Under the pieces are notes generated by a model. The model searched no databases. It saw nothing but the letters and a program-made list of their open reading frames with translations, and was not told where the DNA came from. Shown here in pieces: positions 35,656 through 44,208 of a DNA stretch of 64,000 nucleotides. A program made the position numbers and the translations under genes. Every line of letters starts with the position of its first letter. The stretch's first letter is position 1. Origin of the DNA: Brevundimonas sp. PAMC22021 (GTDB lineage: Bacteria; Pseudomonadota; Alphaproteobacteria; Caulobacterales; Caulobacteraceae); NCBI RefSeq assembly GCF_019443405.1, contig NZ_CP080376.1, positions 1,178,001 through 1,242,000 of the forward strand, written 5' to 3'.

Positions 35656-35766
35656 TGAAACTTCTTGCCTGCGAGGGGGTTGGCGTCACGCGCCGCTTTC
35701 GGAGCGCCGGAGGGTAGGTTGCCGGCGGCCCCGCCGCAACCGGGATGAATGGGAACAGGACACTTC

Positions 35767-37806
35767 ATGATCGCGACCAGCCTTGCGGCCGCCCTGGCCA
35801 TCCTTGCGCCCACGCCCCAGGACGTTCTGCCGTCGGGCGGGCCTGTGGCCTACAGCACCCAGGCGCCCGGCGCGACCTATCAGGGCCGGGTGCTGAACGA
35901 TCAGGACACGGCGCTGTTCCGCCAGGGCCTCGCATCGGCTCGGTCGCGCGACGTGGCGGGTACGCGCTCGACCATGCAGCAGATCGGCGATCCCACGGCC
36001 CGCAAGCTGGTGGAATGGGCGCTGATCGACACCTCGGCGCAGCAGCTGTCCTACGTCGATCTGGTCCGAGCCAAGCGGGACATGGCCGCGTGGCCGCGCG
36101 GCGACTCGCGCCAGGCGGCGGGCGAACGCGCGCTCGACCTCGCCGGCGCCGGCGCCGACGAGACCCTGGCCTTCTTCGACGGCGGCCAGCCTGAGACGGT
36201 GCAGGGCGCGATCGCCCTCGCCTCCGCCCTCGAGCAGCGTAATCGGCCGGCGGAGGCGCAGGCCCTGATCCGCACCTGGTGGCGCACTCGGTCCTTCGAA
36301 GAGGCGCAGCAGATGCGGGTCCAGGGCCGCTGGGGCGGTTGGCTGACGCAGGCGGATCACGAAGCGCGGTTGAACATGTTGCTGAGCGGTCCGCACGGCC
36401 CCGCGACGCGCGCCATGATCCCGCTGGTCTCGCCCGAGCGCGCCGCCGTCGCCAATGCGGTAATGAACCTGCGCACGGCCTACAGCCCCGACGCCGTTGT
36501 CGCCACCCTGACGCCCGCCCAGGCTGCCGACCCGACCGTGGCGCTGGAGCGTGTGCGTATCCTGCGCTCGCAGAACCGCCAGTCCGAGGGCTTTCCTCTG
36601 CTGGCCGCCCTCCCCTCCGCACCGAGCCACGCCGAGGGTCAGTCGACGTTGTGGAGCGAGCGGCGCAACTACTTCCTCGACGCGCTGCAGGCCGGAAACT
36701 GGCGAGCGGCCTATGACTCCATGAACGGCCACGGCTTCACCTCGGGCGATCGGATGGTGGACGCCGAGTTCTTCGCCGGCTGGGTCGCCCTGACCAAGCT
36801 GAATGATCCGGCGACGGCGGCGCGTCACTTCGAGACGCTGCGCAGCGCCTCGTCCACGCCGATCACGCAAGGTCGCGCCCTCTACTGGCTGGGTCGAGCG
36901 GCCGAGGCGCAGCGTGATCAATCCCGCGCCATGCAGTTCTACCAGGCCGGCGCCCAGCACTGGCAGACCTTCTACGGCCAGCTGGCGGCGGAAAAGGCGG
37001 GCGTCTCGACCCTGACCCTGCCCGGCGATCCCGATCCGTCGCCGGAAGAGGTCGCGCGCTTCGAGGCGAACGAGGTGGTGCGCGCCGCCCGCATCCTGGG
37101 CGAGACCGGCGAGACCAGCCTGCTGCGCGTCTTCGCCTATCAGCTTGACGACGACCTGCCGAACGCCGGCGATCTCGCGCTGTTGATGGACCTGACGCGC
37201 GGCTACGGCGAGCAATTCACCTCCATGATGGTCGGGCGCGCGGCCAGCCAGCGCGGCATCGTCATGCCCGAGCGCATGTATCCGGTGCGCGTGCCGCCCC
37301 AGGTCGCAGGCGCGGCGCCGCTGGAGTTCACCCAGGCCATCACGCGTCAGGAATCGAGCTTTGACCCGCGCGCCCGTTCGTCCGCCGATGCGCGCGGCAT
37401 GATGCAATTCCTGCCCTCCACCGCCTCGGGCGTGGCGCGGCGCCTCGGGATGAGCTTCTCGGCCGAGCAGCTGTGGGATCCGGACTACAACATGACGCTG
37501 GGCAGCTATCACCTGGGCGAACTGATGAACCAGTTCTCGGGCTCGATGCTGCTGACCACCGTGGGCTACAACGCCGGCCCAGCGCGGCCGCCGCAGTGGA
37601 TCGTACGGTGCGGCGATCCTCGCGGCGCCCAGGTCGATCCCGTCGACTTCATCGAGTGCGCGCCGTTCACCGAGACGCGCAACTACATGATGCGGGTGAT
37701 GGAGAACCTTCAGGTCTATCGCGCGCGTCTGAACGGCGGCTCGGCCCCGCTGACGCCCTCGGCGGACCTGGCGCGCGGCGCGAGCGGACCACGCGCTTAC
37801 CAGTGA
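35767..37806 (+). CDS. slt: Soluble lytic murein transglycosylase (SLT family)
   Basis: A periplasmic enzyme that cleaves peptidoglycan between MurNAc and GlcNAc, leaving anhydro-MurNAc. The 679-residue protein has a short signal (MIATSLAAALAILAP), a long alpha-helical ring region with SLT-type repeats, and the catalytic domain near the C-terminus. The catalytic glutamate is Glu529 in ITRQESSFDPRA, with ADARGMMQFLPSTASGVA and TTVGYNAGPARPPQWI following. AGGA lies six bases before the chosen ATG; an ATG at 35749 would add six polar residues. It converges on the ABC transporter operon with seven bases between stops. Confidence 0.94.
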   Translation: MIATSLAAALAILAPTPQDVLPSGGPVAYSTQAPGATYQGRVLNDQDTALFRQGLASARSRDVAGTRSTMQQIGDPTARKLVEWALIDTSAQQLSYVDLVRAKRDMAAWPRGDSRQAAGERALDLAGAGADETLAFFDGGQPETVQGAIALASALEQRNRPAEAQALIRTWWRTRSFEEAQQMRVQGRWGGWLTQADHEARLNMLLSGPHGPATRAMIPLVSPERAAVANAVMNLRTAYSPDAVVATLTPAQAADPTVALERVRILRSQNRQSEGFPLLAALPSAPSHAEGQSTLWSERRNYFLDALQAGNWRAAYDSMNGHGFTSGDRMVDAEFFAGWVALTKLNDPATAARHFETLRSASSTPITQGRALYWLGRAAEAQRDQSRAMQFYQAGAQHWQTFYGQLAAEKAGVSTLTLPGDPDPSPEEVARFEANEVVRAARILGETGETSLLRVFAYQLDDDLPNAGDLALLMDLTRGYGEQFTSMMVGRAASQRGIVMPERMYPVRVPPQVAGAAPLEFTQAITRQESSFDPRARSSADARGMMQFLPSTASGVARRLGMSFSAEQLWDPDYNMTLGSYHLGELMNQFSGSMLLTTVGYNAGPARPPQWIVRCGDPRGAQVDPVDFIECAPFTETRNYMMRVMENLQVYRARLNGGSAPLTPSADLARGASGPRAYQ

Positions 37807-37813
37807 GCCCCGG

Positions 37814-38578
37814 CTAGACGGCGCGTCGCGTCGCCAACAGCGGCGCGCCGCCCGCCCCGATCCATTCGGCCTCCAGGCCGAACACCTCGCGCAGGATCTC
37901 GGGTCTCAGCGCCTGCATCGGCGGACCGTCCGCGACAATCCGGCCGCCGTTTACCACCACCACGCGGTCCGCGACGCGGGCGGCGAGGCCGAGATCGTGC
38001 AGGCTGGCCAGCACGGCCGCGCCCTGATTCGCCCGCTCGCGCAGCACCTCGGCGACCAGCAGCTGAGCATCGGGATCGAGGCTCGCCACGGGTTCATCGG
38101 CCAGCAGCGCATCGGCGCCCGTGGTCAGCGCGCGCGCCAGCAGCACTCTCGCCCGCTCTCCGCCGGACATGTCGGCGACCCCGCGATCCGCCAGATGACC
38201 AATGCCCAGTCGATCCAGCGCTCGCCGCGCACGATCCAATGCGGCCTCCGTGCCAAGAAACGGCGCGCCCAAGGCGGCCACCTCCACCGCCGGCATGTTC
38301 CAGCCTATGCGGCCGTCCTGCGGGAGGTAGGCCGCGCGCTCCGCCCGCTGGCGCGTCGACAGAGAGCGCAATGGCGCGCCGCCAAGGCGCACCTCGCCTG
38401 ACTCGATGACAAGCAACCCAAGCGCCGCGCGAATGACGCTCGACTTGCCCGCTCCATTCGGACCGCACAGGGCGACGACCTCTCCGGGCGCCGCCGACAG
38501 GCTGACCGTCTCCAGCACCCTCACTCGGCCGATGCGCGTCGACACGCCGCTGAGTTCGATGGCGCTCACAGCCGCCAC
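37814..38578 (-). CDS. ABC transporter ATPase for iron complex/cobalamin uptake
   Basis: The 254-residue nucleotide-binding subunit of a FecCD-type importer. Walker A is GPNGAGKSS near residue 39; the signature MSGGERARVLLARALT and Walker B ALLADEPVASLDP follow, then the switch histidine in SLHDLGLAARVADR. The pattern is closest to HmuV, FecE and BtuD. It is the last of four overlapping genes (TetR, binding protein, permease, ATPase). Its start lies 13 bases inside the permease gene. Confidence 0.92.
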   Translation of the reverse strand: MAAVSAIELSGVSTRIGRVRVLETVSLSAAPGEVVALCGPNGAGKSSVIRAALGLLVIESGEVRLGGAPLRSLSTRQRAERAAYLPQDGRIGWNMPAVEVAALGAPFLGTEAALDRARRALDRLGIGHLADRGVADMSGGERARVLLARALTTGADALLADEPVASLDPDAQLLVAEVLRERANQGAAVLASLHDLGLAARVADRVVVVNGGRIVADGPPMQALRPEILREVFGLEAEWIGAGGAPLLATRRAV

Positions 38579-39552
38579 TCCCTCGCCGCCCGCCAGGCCA
38601 CCAGCGCGAACAGCGGCGCGCCGATCAGGGAGGTGAACACGCCGAGCTTCAGCTCCTGGTCCGTCGGGATCATCCGCGCCAGGAGGTCGGCGACGACCAG
38701 CATCAGCCCGCCCGTCAAGGCGGAAGGCGCAAGAATACGGCCAGGATCACCACGCACGGCGCTTCTGACCAGATGCGGCGCGGCCAGCCCCACGAAGCCG
38801 ATCACGCCCGCCACCGCGACCGCCGCGCCTGTCGCCAGCGCGGTGGCGAGCAGCGCCAGCACCTTGAAGCGCCGCATGGACAAACCCGACACCGCCGCCG
38901 CCTCTTCGCCCAGCGACAGCATCCTCAAGCCTGGCGACGTACGCGCGGCCAGCACCGCTGCGACCAGAACCGCCGGGCCGACCCAGGCCACGTCGATCCA
39001 GCTGCGGTTCTGCACCGAGCCCAGCAGCCAGCTCATCACCTCGGCCGTCGCGATGGGTGACGGGGAAAGGTTGAAGATCAACGCGGTCAGGGCGCCGGCA
39101 AAGCTCGACAGGGCCACGCCGAACAGGATCAGCGCCTCAGGCGACCGGAGATGGGCGGCGGCGACCGCCAGAGCCGCACCCGCCGCCAGCGCGCCGATCA
39201 GGGCCGAGCCCTCGACGACGCCGGCCCAGGCTGCGCCGCCCGCGACGATGGCGCAGGCCGCCGCCAGCGCCGCTGTCGCCGAGACGCCCAACACGCCGGG
39301 ATCGGCCAAGGGGTTGCGCAACAGGCCCTGCATCACCGCGCCGGACAAGCCCAGCGCCGCGCCGACCAGCAGGGCGCAGACCGCTCGAGGCGCGCGCACC
39401 TGCCACAGCACTTCTCCTTCGGGCGAGCCGGGTTGAGCGATCGCGGCCGCATATTGGGTCAGGTCGAAGGCGCTCTCGCCGAAGGCCACCGCCATGCCGA
39501 GCGCGATGAGGCAGCCGAGGGCGAGGCCCCACGACAGGCGATGACGCCTCAT
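38566..39552 (-). CDS. FecCD-type ABC transporter permease
   Basis: A 328-residue inner-membrane subunit with about ten helices. Family motifs are RAPRAVCALLVGAALGLSGA, MQGLLRNPLADPGVLGVSAT and, near the C-terminus, GVIGFVGLAAPHLVRSAVRG, which contacts the ATPase. The single permease probably forms a homodimer. The ATG at 39552 overlaps the binding-protein stop by four bases (ATGA). The substrate may be an iron chelate, heme or cobalamin; no cobalamin riboswitch was seen upstream. Confidence 0.93.
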   Translation of the reverse strand: MRRHRLSWGLALGCLIALGMAVAFGESAFDLTQYAAAIAQPGSPEGEVLWQVRAPRAVCALLVGAALGLSGAVMQGLLRNPLADPGVLGVSATAALAAACAIVAGGAAWAGVVEGSALIGALAAGAALAVAAAHLRSPEALILFGVALSSFAGALTALIFNLSPSPIATAEVMSWLLGSVQNRSWIDVAWVGPAVLVAAVLAARTSPGLRMLSLGEEAAAVSGLSMRRFKVLALLATALATGAAVAVAGVIGFVGLAAPHLVRSAVRGDPGRILAPSALTGGLMLVVADLLARMIPTDQELKLGVFTSLIGAPLFALVAWRAAREWRL

Positions 39553-40340
39553 CCGCCCTTGCCCAACCGCTCGACCGCATCGGCCGCGAACCAGGCGGGA
39601 CACGTCAGCAGCGATGCCGGCAGGCTGGCGACGGTCCGAGACTGAGCGGCGCGCCGAACCGATGGATGGCGACCGGCGCCGCGCCAGTCGGCTCGCGCCT
39701 GGTCGAAGAAGGCCAAAACGAAGCGCAGCGGCGGCTCCAGCACCACCCGCTCGACGCTGAACGGCTGATATCCTGGCGCCGGCGCCAGATTGCGGAGCCC
39801 CGCCGCCTTGAACACCGCATCGATCAGCGTGCCGCTTCCAGCCGTGAAGCCGCCGGCGGTCAGATACAGCGCCGATGCGGCGGGCCGAGTGTTCGCCCGC
39901 CGCAGCTTTGCGTCCATGTCGCGCACCAGCGCCTCTCCCGCGTCGTGGCGTTCCAGCGCCTGCGCCACGCGGCGGATGTTCGTGCGCACGCCGTCAAAGT
40001 CCATGGCGTCGTCCAGACTCGTCACCTTGACTCCGCCTCGCTCCAACGCGGTCAGCAATCGAGGGTCTCCGCCCCAGTAGCGGATGACGACGTCAGGCTT
40101 AAAGGTCGTGGCGGCTTCCAGCGTAGGTCGAACCTGCCGCCTGCCCTGCGCGAGACTTTTCAGGTGGGAATCGGGATCGTCTGCGCGTGGCGACAGGGCA
40201 AGCTCGGCGTCGGGCGCGAGGGCCAACGCGTACTGATCGGCGCACTGATCCAGCGACAGAACCCTCAGCGGTCTCGCGTCGACAGACGTCGCCGGGACGA
40301 GCGACAGCAGGCCCAATGCCGCCAGCCCCCGCGCCTTCAC
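39549..40340 (-). CDS. Periplasmic substrate-binding protein, BtuF/FhuD-like
   Basis: A 263-residue class III solute-binding protein with a signal peptide (MKARGLAALGLLSLVPATSVDA, cleavage near 22). The mature part starts RPLRVLSLDQCADQYALALA, typical of iron-chelate or cobalamin binding proteins. Two lobes are joined by a long helix around DFDGVRTNIRRVAQALERHD. It overlaps TetR upstream and the permease downstream by four bases each, so all four genes form one unit. Confidence 0.88.
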   Translation of the reverse strand: MKARGLAALGLLSLVPATSVDARPLRVLSLDQCADQYALALAPDAELALSPRADDPDSHLKSLAQGRRQVRPTLEAATTFKPDVVIRYWGGDPRLLTALERGGVKVTSLDDAMDFDGVRTNIRRVAQALERHDAGEALVRDMDAKLRRANTRPAASALYLTAGGFTAGSGTLIDAVFKAAGLRNLAPAPGYQPFSVERVVLEPPLRFVLAFFDQARADWRGAGRHPSVRRAAQSRTVASLPASLLTCPAWFAADAVERLGKGG

Positions 40341-40969
40341 CGCCGCTGCAGTCCGGCGAACAGCGGGTCCAGTAACGTACCGACCAGCCGCTCACGCTCG
40401 GCCCACGGGAAGTAGGGTTTAGTGATCATCAATGACACGATCCCATGCCCCGCCGCCCAGATCGCCTGGGCCACCGTCGAAGGATCGCCCGCCATTCGGC
40501 CGGCCTCGACGGTTTCGCGCACGACCGCCTCGAACGCCGCGAACAGCTCGCCCCCCAACTCCTGCGCCGCGCTCTGGGCGCCCTCGCGGGCCTCCAGCGG
40601 CCGGGTCAGGTAGATCAGGCGGTAGGCGTTCGGCTGGGCGAAGCCAAAATCAATGTACGCCTCGATCATCCGCCGCAGTCGAACCTCGGGCGGCGCATCC
40701 AGCACCGCCAGTTCACGCACGCTCGCCAGCAGCATGTCGAAGGCGTCGCGGCAGATCTGGAGCAGGATTTCGCCCTTGTCGGCGAAATGCATGTAGAGGG
40801 CGGTCGAGGACAGCCCCACCTCGTCCGCGATCTTGCGGATCGTCGCGCCCTCGTAGCCGTGCTCGACGAAGATCCGCTCGGCCGCCTGCAGGATCTCGGC
40901 CCGGCGGGAATGCCCCTCCCCCTTCGGCTTTCGGGCCGAGCGCGTTGCGGGAGGGACGGTGACGGACAA
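40337..40969 (-). CDS. TetR/AcrR family transcriptional regulator
   Basis: A 210-residue repressor-type protein. The N-terminal helix-turn-helix runs about residues 22-68: RRAEILQAAERIFVEHGYEG, IRKIADEVGLSSTALYMHF, ADKGEILLQI. The C-terminal ligand domain is of the type seen in WHG-containing regulators (AYIDFGFAQPNAYRLIYLTR). It is the first gene of the iron/cobalamin-type ABC operon, its stop overlapping the binding-protein start (ATGA). Autoregulation of the whole operon is likely but the ligand is unknown; TetR control of such an importer is less usual than Fur. Confidence 0.9.
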   Translation of the reverse strand: MSVTVPPATRSARKPKGEGHSRRAEILQAAERIFVEHGYEGATIRKIADEVGLSSTALYMHFADKGEILLQICRDAFDMLLASVRELAVLDAPPEVRLRRMIEAYIDFGFAQPNAYRLIYLTRPLEAREGAQSAAQELGGELFAAFEAVVRETVEAGRMAGDPSTVAQAIWAAGHGIVSLMITKPYFPWAERERLVGTLLDPLFAGLQRR

Positions 40970-41090
40970 GCGGGCGGGCTCCGGATCAGATCAGTCCGTG
41001 CAATAGCGGCAAGGCCATGTCGCCTGCAATCCGGCTTGCTCGATCAACCGCTTCAGCCTAGCCGTTAGCTTGGCAATGAACGGGGGCGCA

Positions 41091-42485
41091 ATGCCGACGG
41101 TGGCGGAGGGCGCGCAGCGTCTGGGTCTGAACCGCATGCAGGGCGCCGTGGTCGCTTCTCTGCTGGGCCTGCTCGTCGCCGGCTTCTGCCTTGACCTGGG
41201 GCTGACCTGGCTCGCGCTGATGTGGCTGGGTCAGGCGCTGTTTGTCGCCTGCGCGATCTGGCGCATCGTGCTGGCGCTCGCGAGCGGCAAGGTCGAGACG
41301 ACGCCGCACGAGCCGCTTTCCTGGCCGCGCTACACCGTGCTTGCGGCCTTGCACGACGAAGCGGACGTCGTTCAGCAGTTAGCCAGCCGGCTGGCGGCGA
41401 TCGACTACCCCGAAGAACAGCTGCAGGGCTTTCTGGTTCTGGAGGCTCACGATCAGGCCACCATCGACGCCGCCGAAGCGGCGGAACGGCCATCCTGGCT
41501 CAACGTCCTGATCGTCCCGCCGGGAGCGCCGCGTACAAAGCCCCGCGCCCTGAACCATGCGCTGCAGTTCGCCACCGGCGACATCGTCACCATCTACGAC
41601 GCCGAAGACGAACCCGATCCGCTGCAGCTGCGCGAAGCGGCGGCCCGCTTCGTCGCCGATCCCGATCTCGGCTGCGTTCAGGCGCCGTTGCGCATACGCC
41701 AGCACATGGGCCGCGAGCGAGCGCCCATGTTCGACCGCCAGTTCGCGTTCGAATATGCATCGCTGTTCGAGGTGACACTGCCGGGCATGGCGCGGCTGGG
41801 TCTGCCCTTCCCTCTGGGCGGCACCAGCAACCACATCCGCATGGATGCGCTGCGTCCGCTGGGCGGCTGGGACGCCTACAACGTCACCGAAGACGCCGAT
41901 CTGGGCTTTCGGCTCTGGCGCGAGGGCTGGCGGCTGGGGATCATCCGACGCCCGACGTACGAGACCCCTCCGGGTGAGTTGGACATCTGGCTGCCGCAAC
42001 GCACGCGCTGGCTGAAGGGCTATATGCAGACGCTGGGCGTCCACACCCGCTCGTTCGACGGCTTGGGGCCGAAAGGCGTGCTCGCTCTCGCCATGACGTT
42101 GGGGGCGGCCCTGATCTCGGCCGCCGCTCATGCTACGGCGCTTGGGTGGCTCGTGTCGGCGGTGCTTATCGCGCTGGTGGCGGGCGTCTCGCCGGCGACG
42201 CCGGTGGTGGCGCTCAGCGTGCTGTTCGGCGGCGTCGCATCCGCCTGGATCTCCTGCGCGCTCGGCGCGCGACGTGCAGGTTTGACGTACGGGGTGAAGG
42301 ACATGGTCAGCGCTCCGGTCTACTGGTCCATGCTGACCCTGGCGTTCGGCCACGCCGCCTGGCGGCTGATCTCCGAGCCCTTCGTCTGGGACAAGACTCC
42401 CCACCGGCGGGAAGATCGCGGCGAGGAGAGCGCAAGCCCCACCTCAGCGATCAATGGCGCCGACGCTGGACGGCGGGCCGCCTGA
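41091..42485 (+). CDS. Membrane-bound family 2 glycosyltransferase
   Basis: About 464 residues. Two N-terminal helices (VVASLLGLLVAGFCLDLGLT and the next) precede a GT-A catalytic domain with IVTIYDAEDEPDP (DxD-type metal site), PFPLGGTSNHIRMDAL, VTEDADLGFRLWREGW and the QRTRWLKGY (QxxRW) motif of processive GT2 enzymes. Four C-terminal helices follow. The product is unknown; cellulose-synthase-like enzymes and bacterial hyaluronan-type synthases share the motifs. ATGs at 41076 and 41091 are both possible; a G-rich sequence favours 41091. The methyltransferase gene follows after 17 bases. Confidence 0.88.
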   Translation: MPTVAEGAQRLGLNRMQGAVVASLLGLLVAGFCLDLGLTWLALMWLGQALFVACAIWRIVLALASGKVETTPHEPLSWPRYTVLAALHDEADVVQQLASRLAAIDYPEEQLQGFLVLEAHDQATIDAAEAAERPSWLNVLIVPPGAPRTKPRALNHALQFATGDIVTIYDAEDEPDPLQLREAAARFVADPDLGCVQAPLRIRQHMGRERAPMFDRQFAFEYASLFEVTLPGMARLGLPFPLGGTSNHIRMDALRPLGGWDAYNVTEDADLGFRLWREGWRLGIIRRPTYETPPGELDIWLPQRTRWLKGYMQTLGVHTRSFDGLGPKGVLALAMTLGAALISAAAHATALGWLVSAVLIALVAGVSPATPVVALSVLFGGVASAWISCALGARRAGLTYGVKDMVSAPVYWSMLTLAFGHAAWRLISEPFVWDKTPHRREDRGEESASPTSAINGADAGRRAA

Positions 42486-42502
42486 ACGCCTATGGGGCGG
42501 CC

Positions 42503-43402
42503 ATGCCCGTCGTCCTGTCGCCCACGCCCGAAACGCTCGTCACCCGAGGCTGGGAAGACTACGCCCTGCTCGATTCCGGTGATGGAAAGAAGCTGGAGCG
42601 CTACGGCCGCTTCACCGTGGTTCGACCGGAACCCCAGTGCCTGTGGTCACCGCGCGATCCTGCAGCCTGGGAACAGGCGGACGCGGTGTTCGATCCGGAG
42701 GACGAGGACGAGGCCGGGCGCTGGCGCTTCCGACCTGGCGCCGCCAGGACTGAGGCCTTTCCCCTGTCCTGGAGGCAGGCGCGCTTCACTGGCCGATTTA
42801 CCCCGTTCCGGCACCTGGCCTTTTTCCCAGAGCAGGCGGCTAATTGGGAATGGATGGACGCGCGCGTCAGAAGGCTCGAGCGGCCGCGCATCCTCAACCT
42901 GTTCGGCTACACCGGCGTGGCGACCCTGGCGCTCGCGGCGGCCGGAGCGGAGGTGACGCACGTCGACGCCTCCAAGAAGTCCGTGGCCTGGGCCCGCGAG
43001 AACGCGGAGCAGTCCGGACTGGCGGATCGGCCCATCCGCTGGATCGTCGAGGATGCGCGCAAATACGTGGCGCGAGAGGTGAAGCGCGGATCGAAGTACC
43101 ACGGCGTCGTGCTGGACCCGCCCAAGTACGGGCGCGGACCGACGGGCGAGGTCTGGCGGCTGTTCGAGGACCTTCCCGGGCTGCTCGCCGACTGCGCCGC
43201 CCTGTTGGGGGAAGACGCCGACTTCCTGCTGCTGAACGCCTATGCGGCGAGGATTTCCGGCCTGTCGCTGGCGCACCTGATGAAGTCCGCGATGCCTGAC
43301 CGCGAAGGGTGGATCGACTGGGGTGAACTGGCGCTCTCCGAAGAGGGGGCCGACCCTCGCGCTATCGGCCTCTCCTTCTTCGCGCGGTGGAGCGGACGAT
43401 GA
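42503..43402 (+). CDS. Class I SAM-dependent methyltransferase, RlmI-like
   Basis: A 299-residue protein related to the 23S rRNA cytosine methyltransferase RlmI and to Methyltrans_SAM proteins. It has the SAM-binding block RILNLFGYTGVATLALAAAG (about 134-153), VDASKKSVAWARENA, and the catalytic-loop motif LDPPKYGRGPTG with Asp205. An N-terminal PUA domain, found in RlmI itself, is not evident. Its stop overlaps the next RNA methyltransferase by four bases (ATGA), which supports an RNA target. The start at 42503 follows the glycosyltransferase closely; the longer upstream frame is a shadow. Confidence 0.88.
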   Translation: MPVVLSPTPETLVTRGWEDYALLDSGDGKKLERYGRFTVVRPEPQCLWSPRDPAAWEQADAVFDPEDEDEAGRWRFRPGAARTEAFPLSWRQARFTGRFTPFRHLAFFPEQAANWEWMDARVRRLERPRILNLFGYTGVATLALAAAGAEVTHVDASKKSVAWARENAEQSGLADRPIRWIVEDARKYVAREVKRGSKYHGVVLDPPKYGRGPTGEVWRLFEDLPGLLADCAALLGEDADFLLLNAYAARISGLSLAHLMKSAMPDREGWIDWGELALSEEGADPRAIGLSFFARWSGR

Positions 43403-44205
43403 GCGACGACCGCCTGATCACCTCCCTGACCAACGACACGGTCAAGGCCGTGCGCGCCCTGCACATGCGCAAGCAGCGCGACGCGACCGGGACCTTTCTC
43501 GCCGAGGGGTTGAAGTTCATTGGAGAAGCGCTGGATCAGGGCCATGCGCCGCGATTGCTGCTGGTGGGTCAGGACGCACGGCCCCACCCGTTGCTGGATC
43601 GTGCTCGCGCCGAGACTACGAAGGCCGGCGGCGAGGTGGTGCTGGTCACCCATCCCATTCTCGAAAAGATCAGCCGACGCGAGAACCCGCAGACGGTGCT
43701 GGCGGTGTTCCAGCAGACCTACATCCCGCTGGACCAACTAGACGCTTCACGCTCCCCCTGCTGGATCGCGTTGGAGCAGGTGCGCGATCCCGGCAATCTG
43801 GGCACCATCATCCGCACGGCGGATTCAGCCGGATGCGGCGGGGTGATCCTGATCGGCGACTGCGTCGATCCCTTCTCGGTCGAGGCCGTGCGCGCGACGA
43901 TGGGATCGGTGTTCGCCGTCTCGATCACCCGCACCACGACAGACGCCTTCCTGGCGTGGCGGGAACGCTGGGGCGGCAGCATCGTAGGCACGCGTCTGGA
44001 CGCCAGCGCCCACTACCGATCGGTTGATCTAAAGGCGCCGGCGCTGATCCTGATGGGCAACGAACAGGCGGGCCTGACCGACCAGCTGGCTGCCGCCTGC
44101 GACGTCAACGTCAAGATCCCGATGCGCGGGCGGGCCGATAGCCTGAACCTGGCGGTGGCAACGGGCGTCATGACCTACGCGGTCACAGACGCCTTGATGA
44201 CGTAA
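43399..44205 (+). CDS. RNA 2'-O-methyltransferase, TrmH/SpoU family
   Basis: A 268-residue SPOUT-class methyltransferase. The N-terminal substrate-binding domain begins ITSLTNDTVKAVRALHMRKQ and contains TFLAEGLKFIGEAL. The knotted catalytic domain has the three SpoU motifs: LEQVRDPGNLGTIIRTADSA, LILMGNEQAGLTDQL and IPMRGRADSLNLAVATGVM. Target (rRNA or tRNA) cannot be assigned; rRNA is likely from the domain layout. Its ATG overlaps the stop of the preceding methyltransferase, and its stop lies three bases from the convergent hrpB gene. Confidence 0.92.
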   Translation: MSDDRLITSLTNDTVKAVRALHMRKQRDATGTFLAEGLKFIGEALDQGHAPRLLLVGQDARPHPLLDRARAETTKAGGEVVLVTHPILEKISRRENPQTVLAVFQQTYIPLDQLDASRSPCWIALEQVRDPGNLGTIIRTADSAGCGGVILIGDCVDPFSVEAVRATMGSVFAVSITRTTTDAFLAWRERWGGSIVGTRLDASAHYRSVDLKAPALILMGNEQAGLTDQLAAACDVNVKIPMRGRADSLNLAVATGVMTYAVTDALMT

Positions 44206-44208
44206 GGC

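Noticed and set aside
40970..41090. Cobalamin riboswitch near the ABC operon or glycosyltransferase gene
   Set aside because: The 120-base gap has no recognisable B12-box sequence, and the ABC operon begins with the TetR gene directly.
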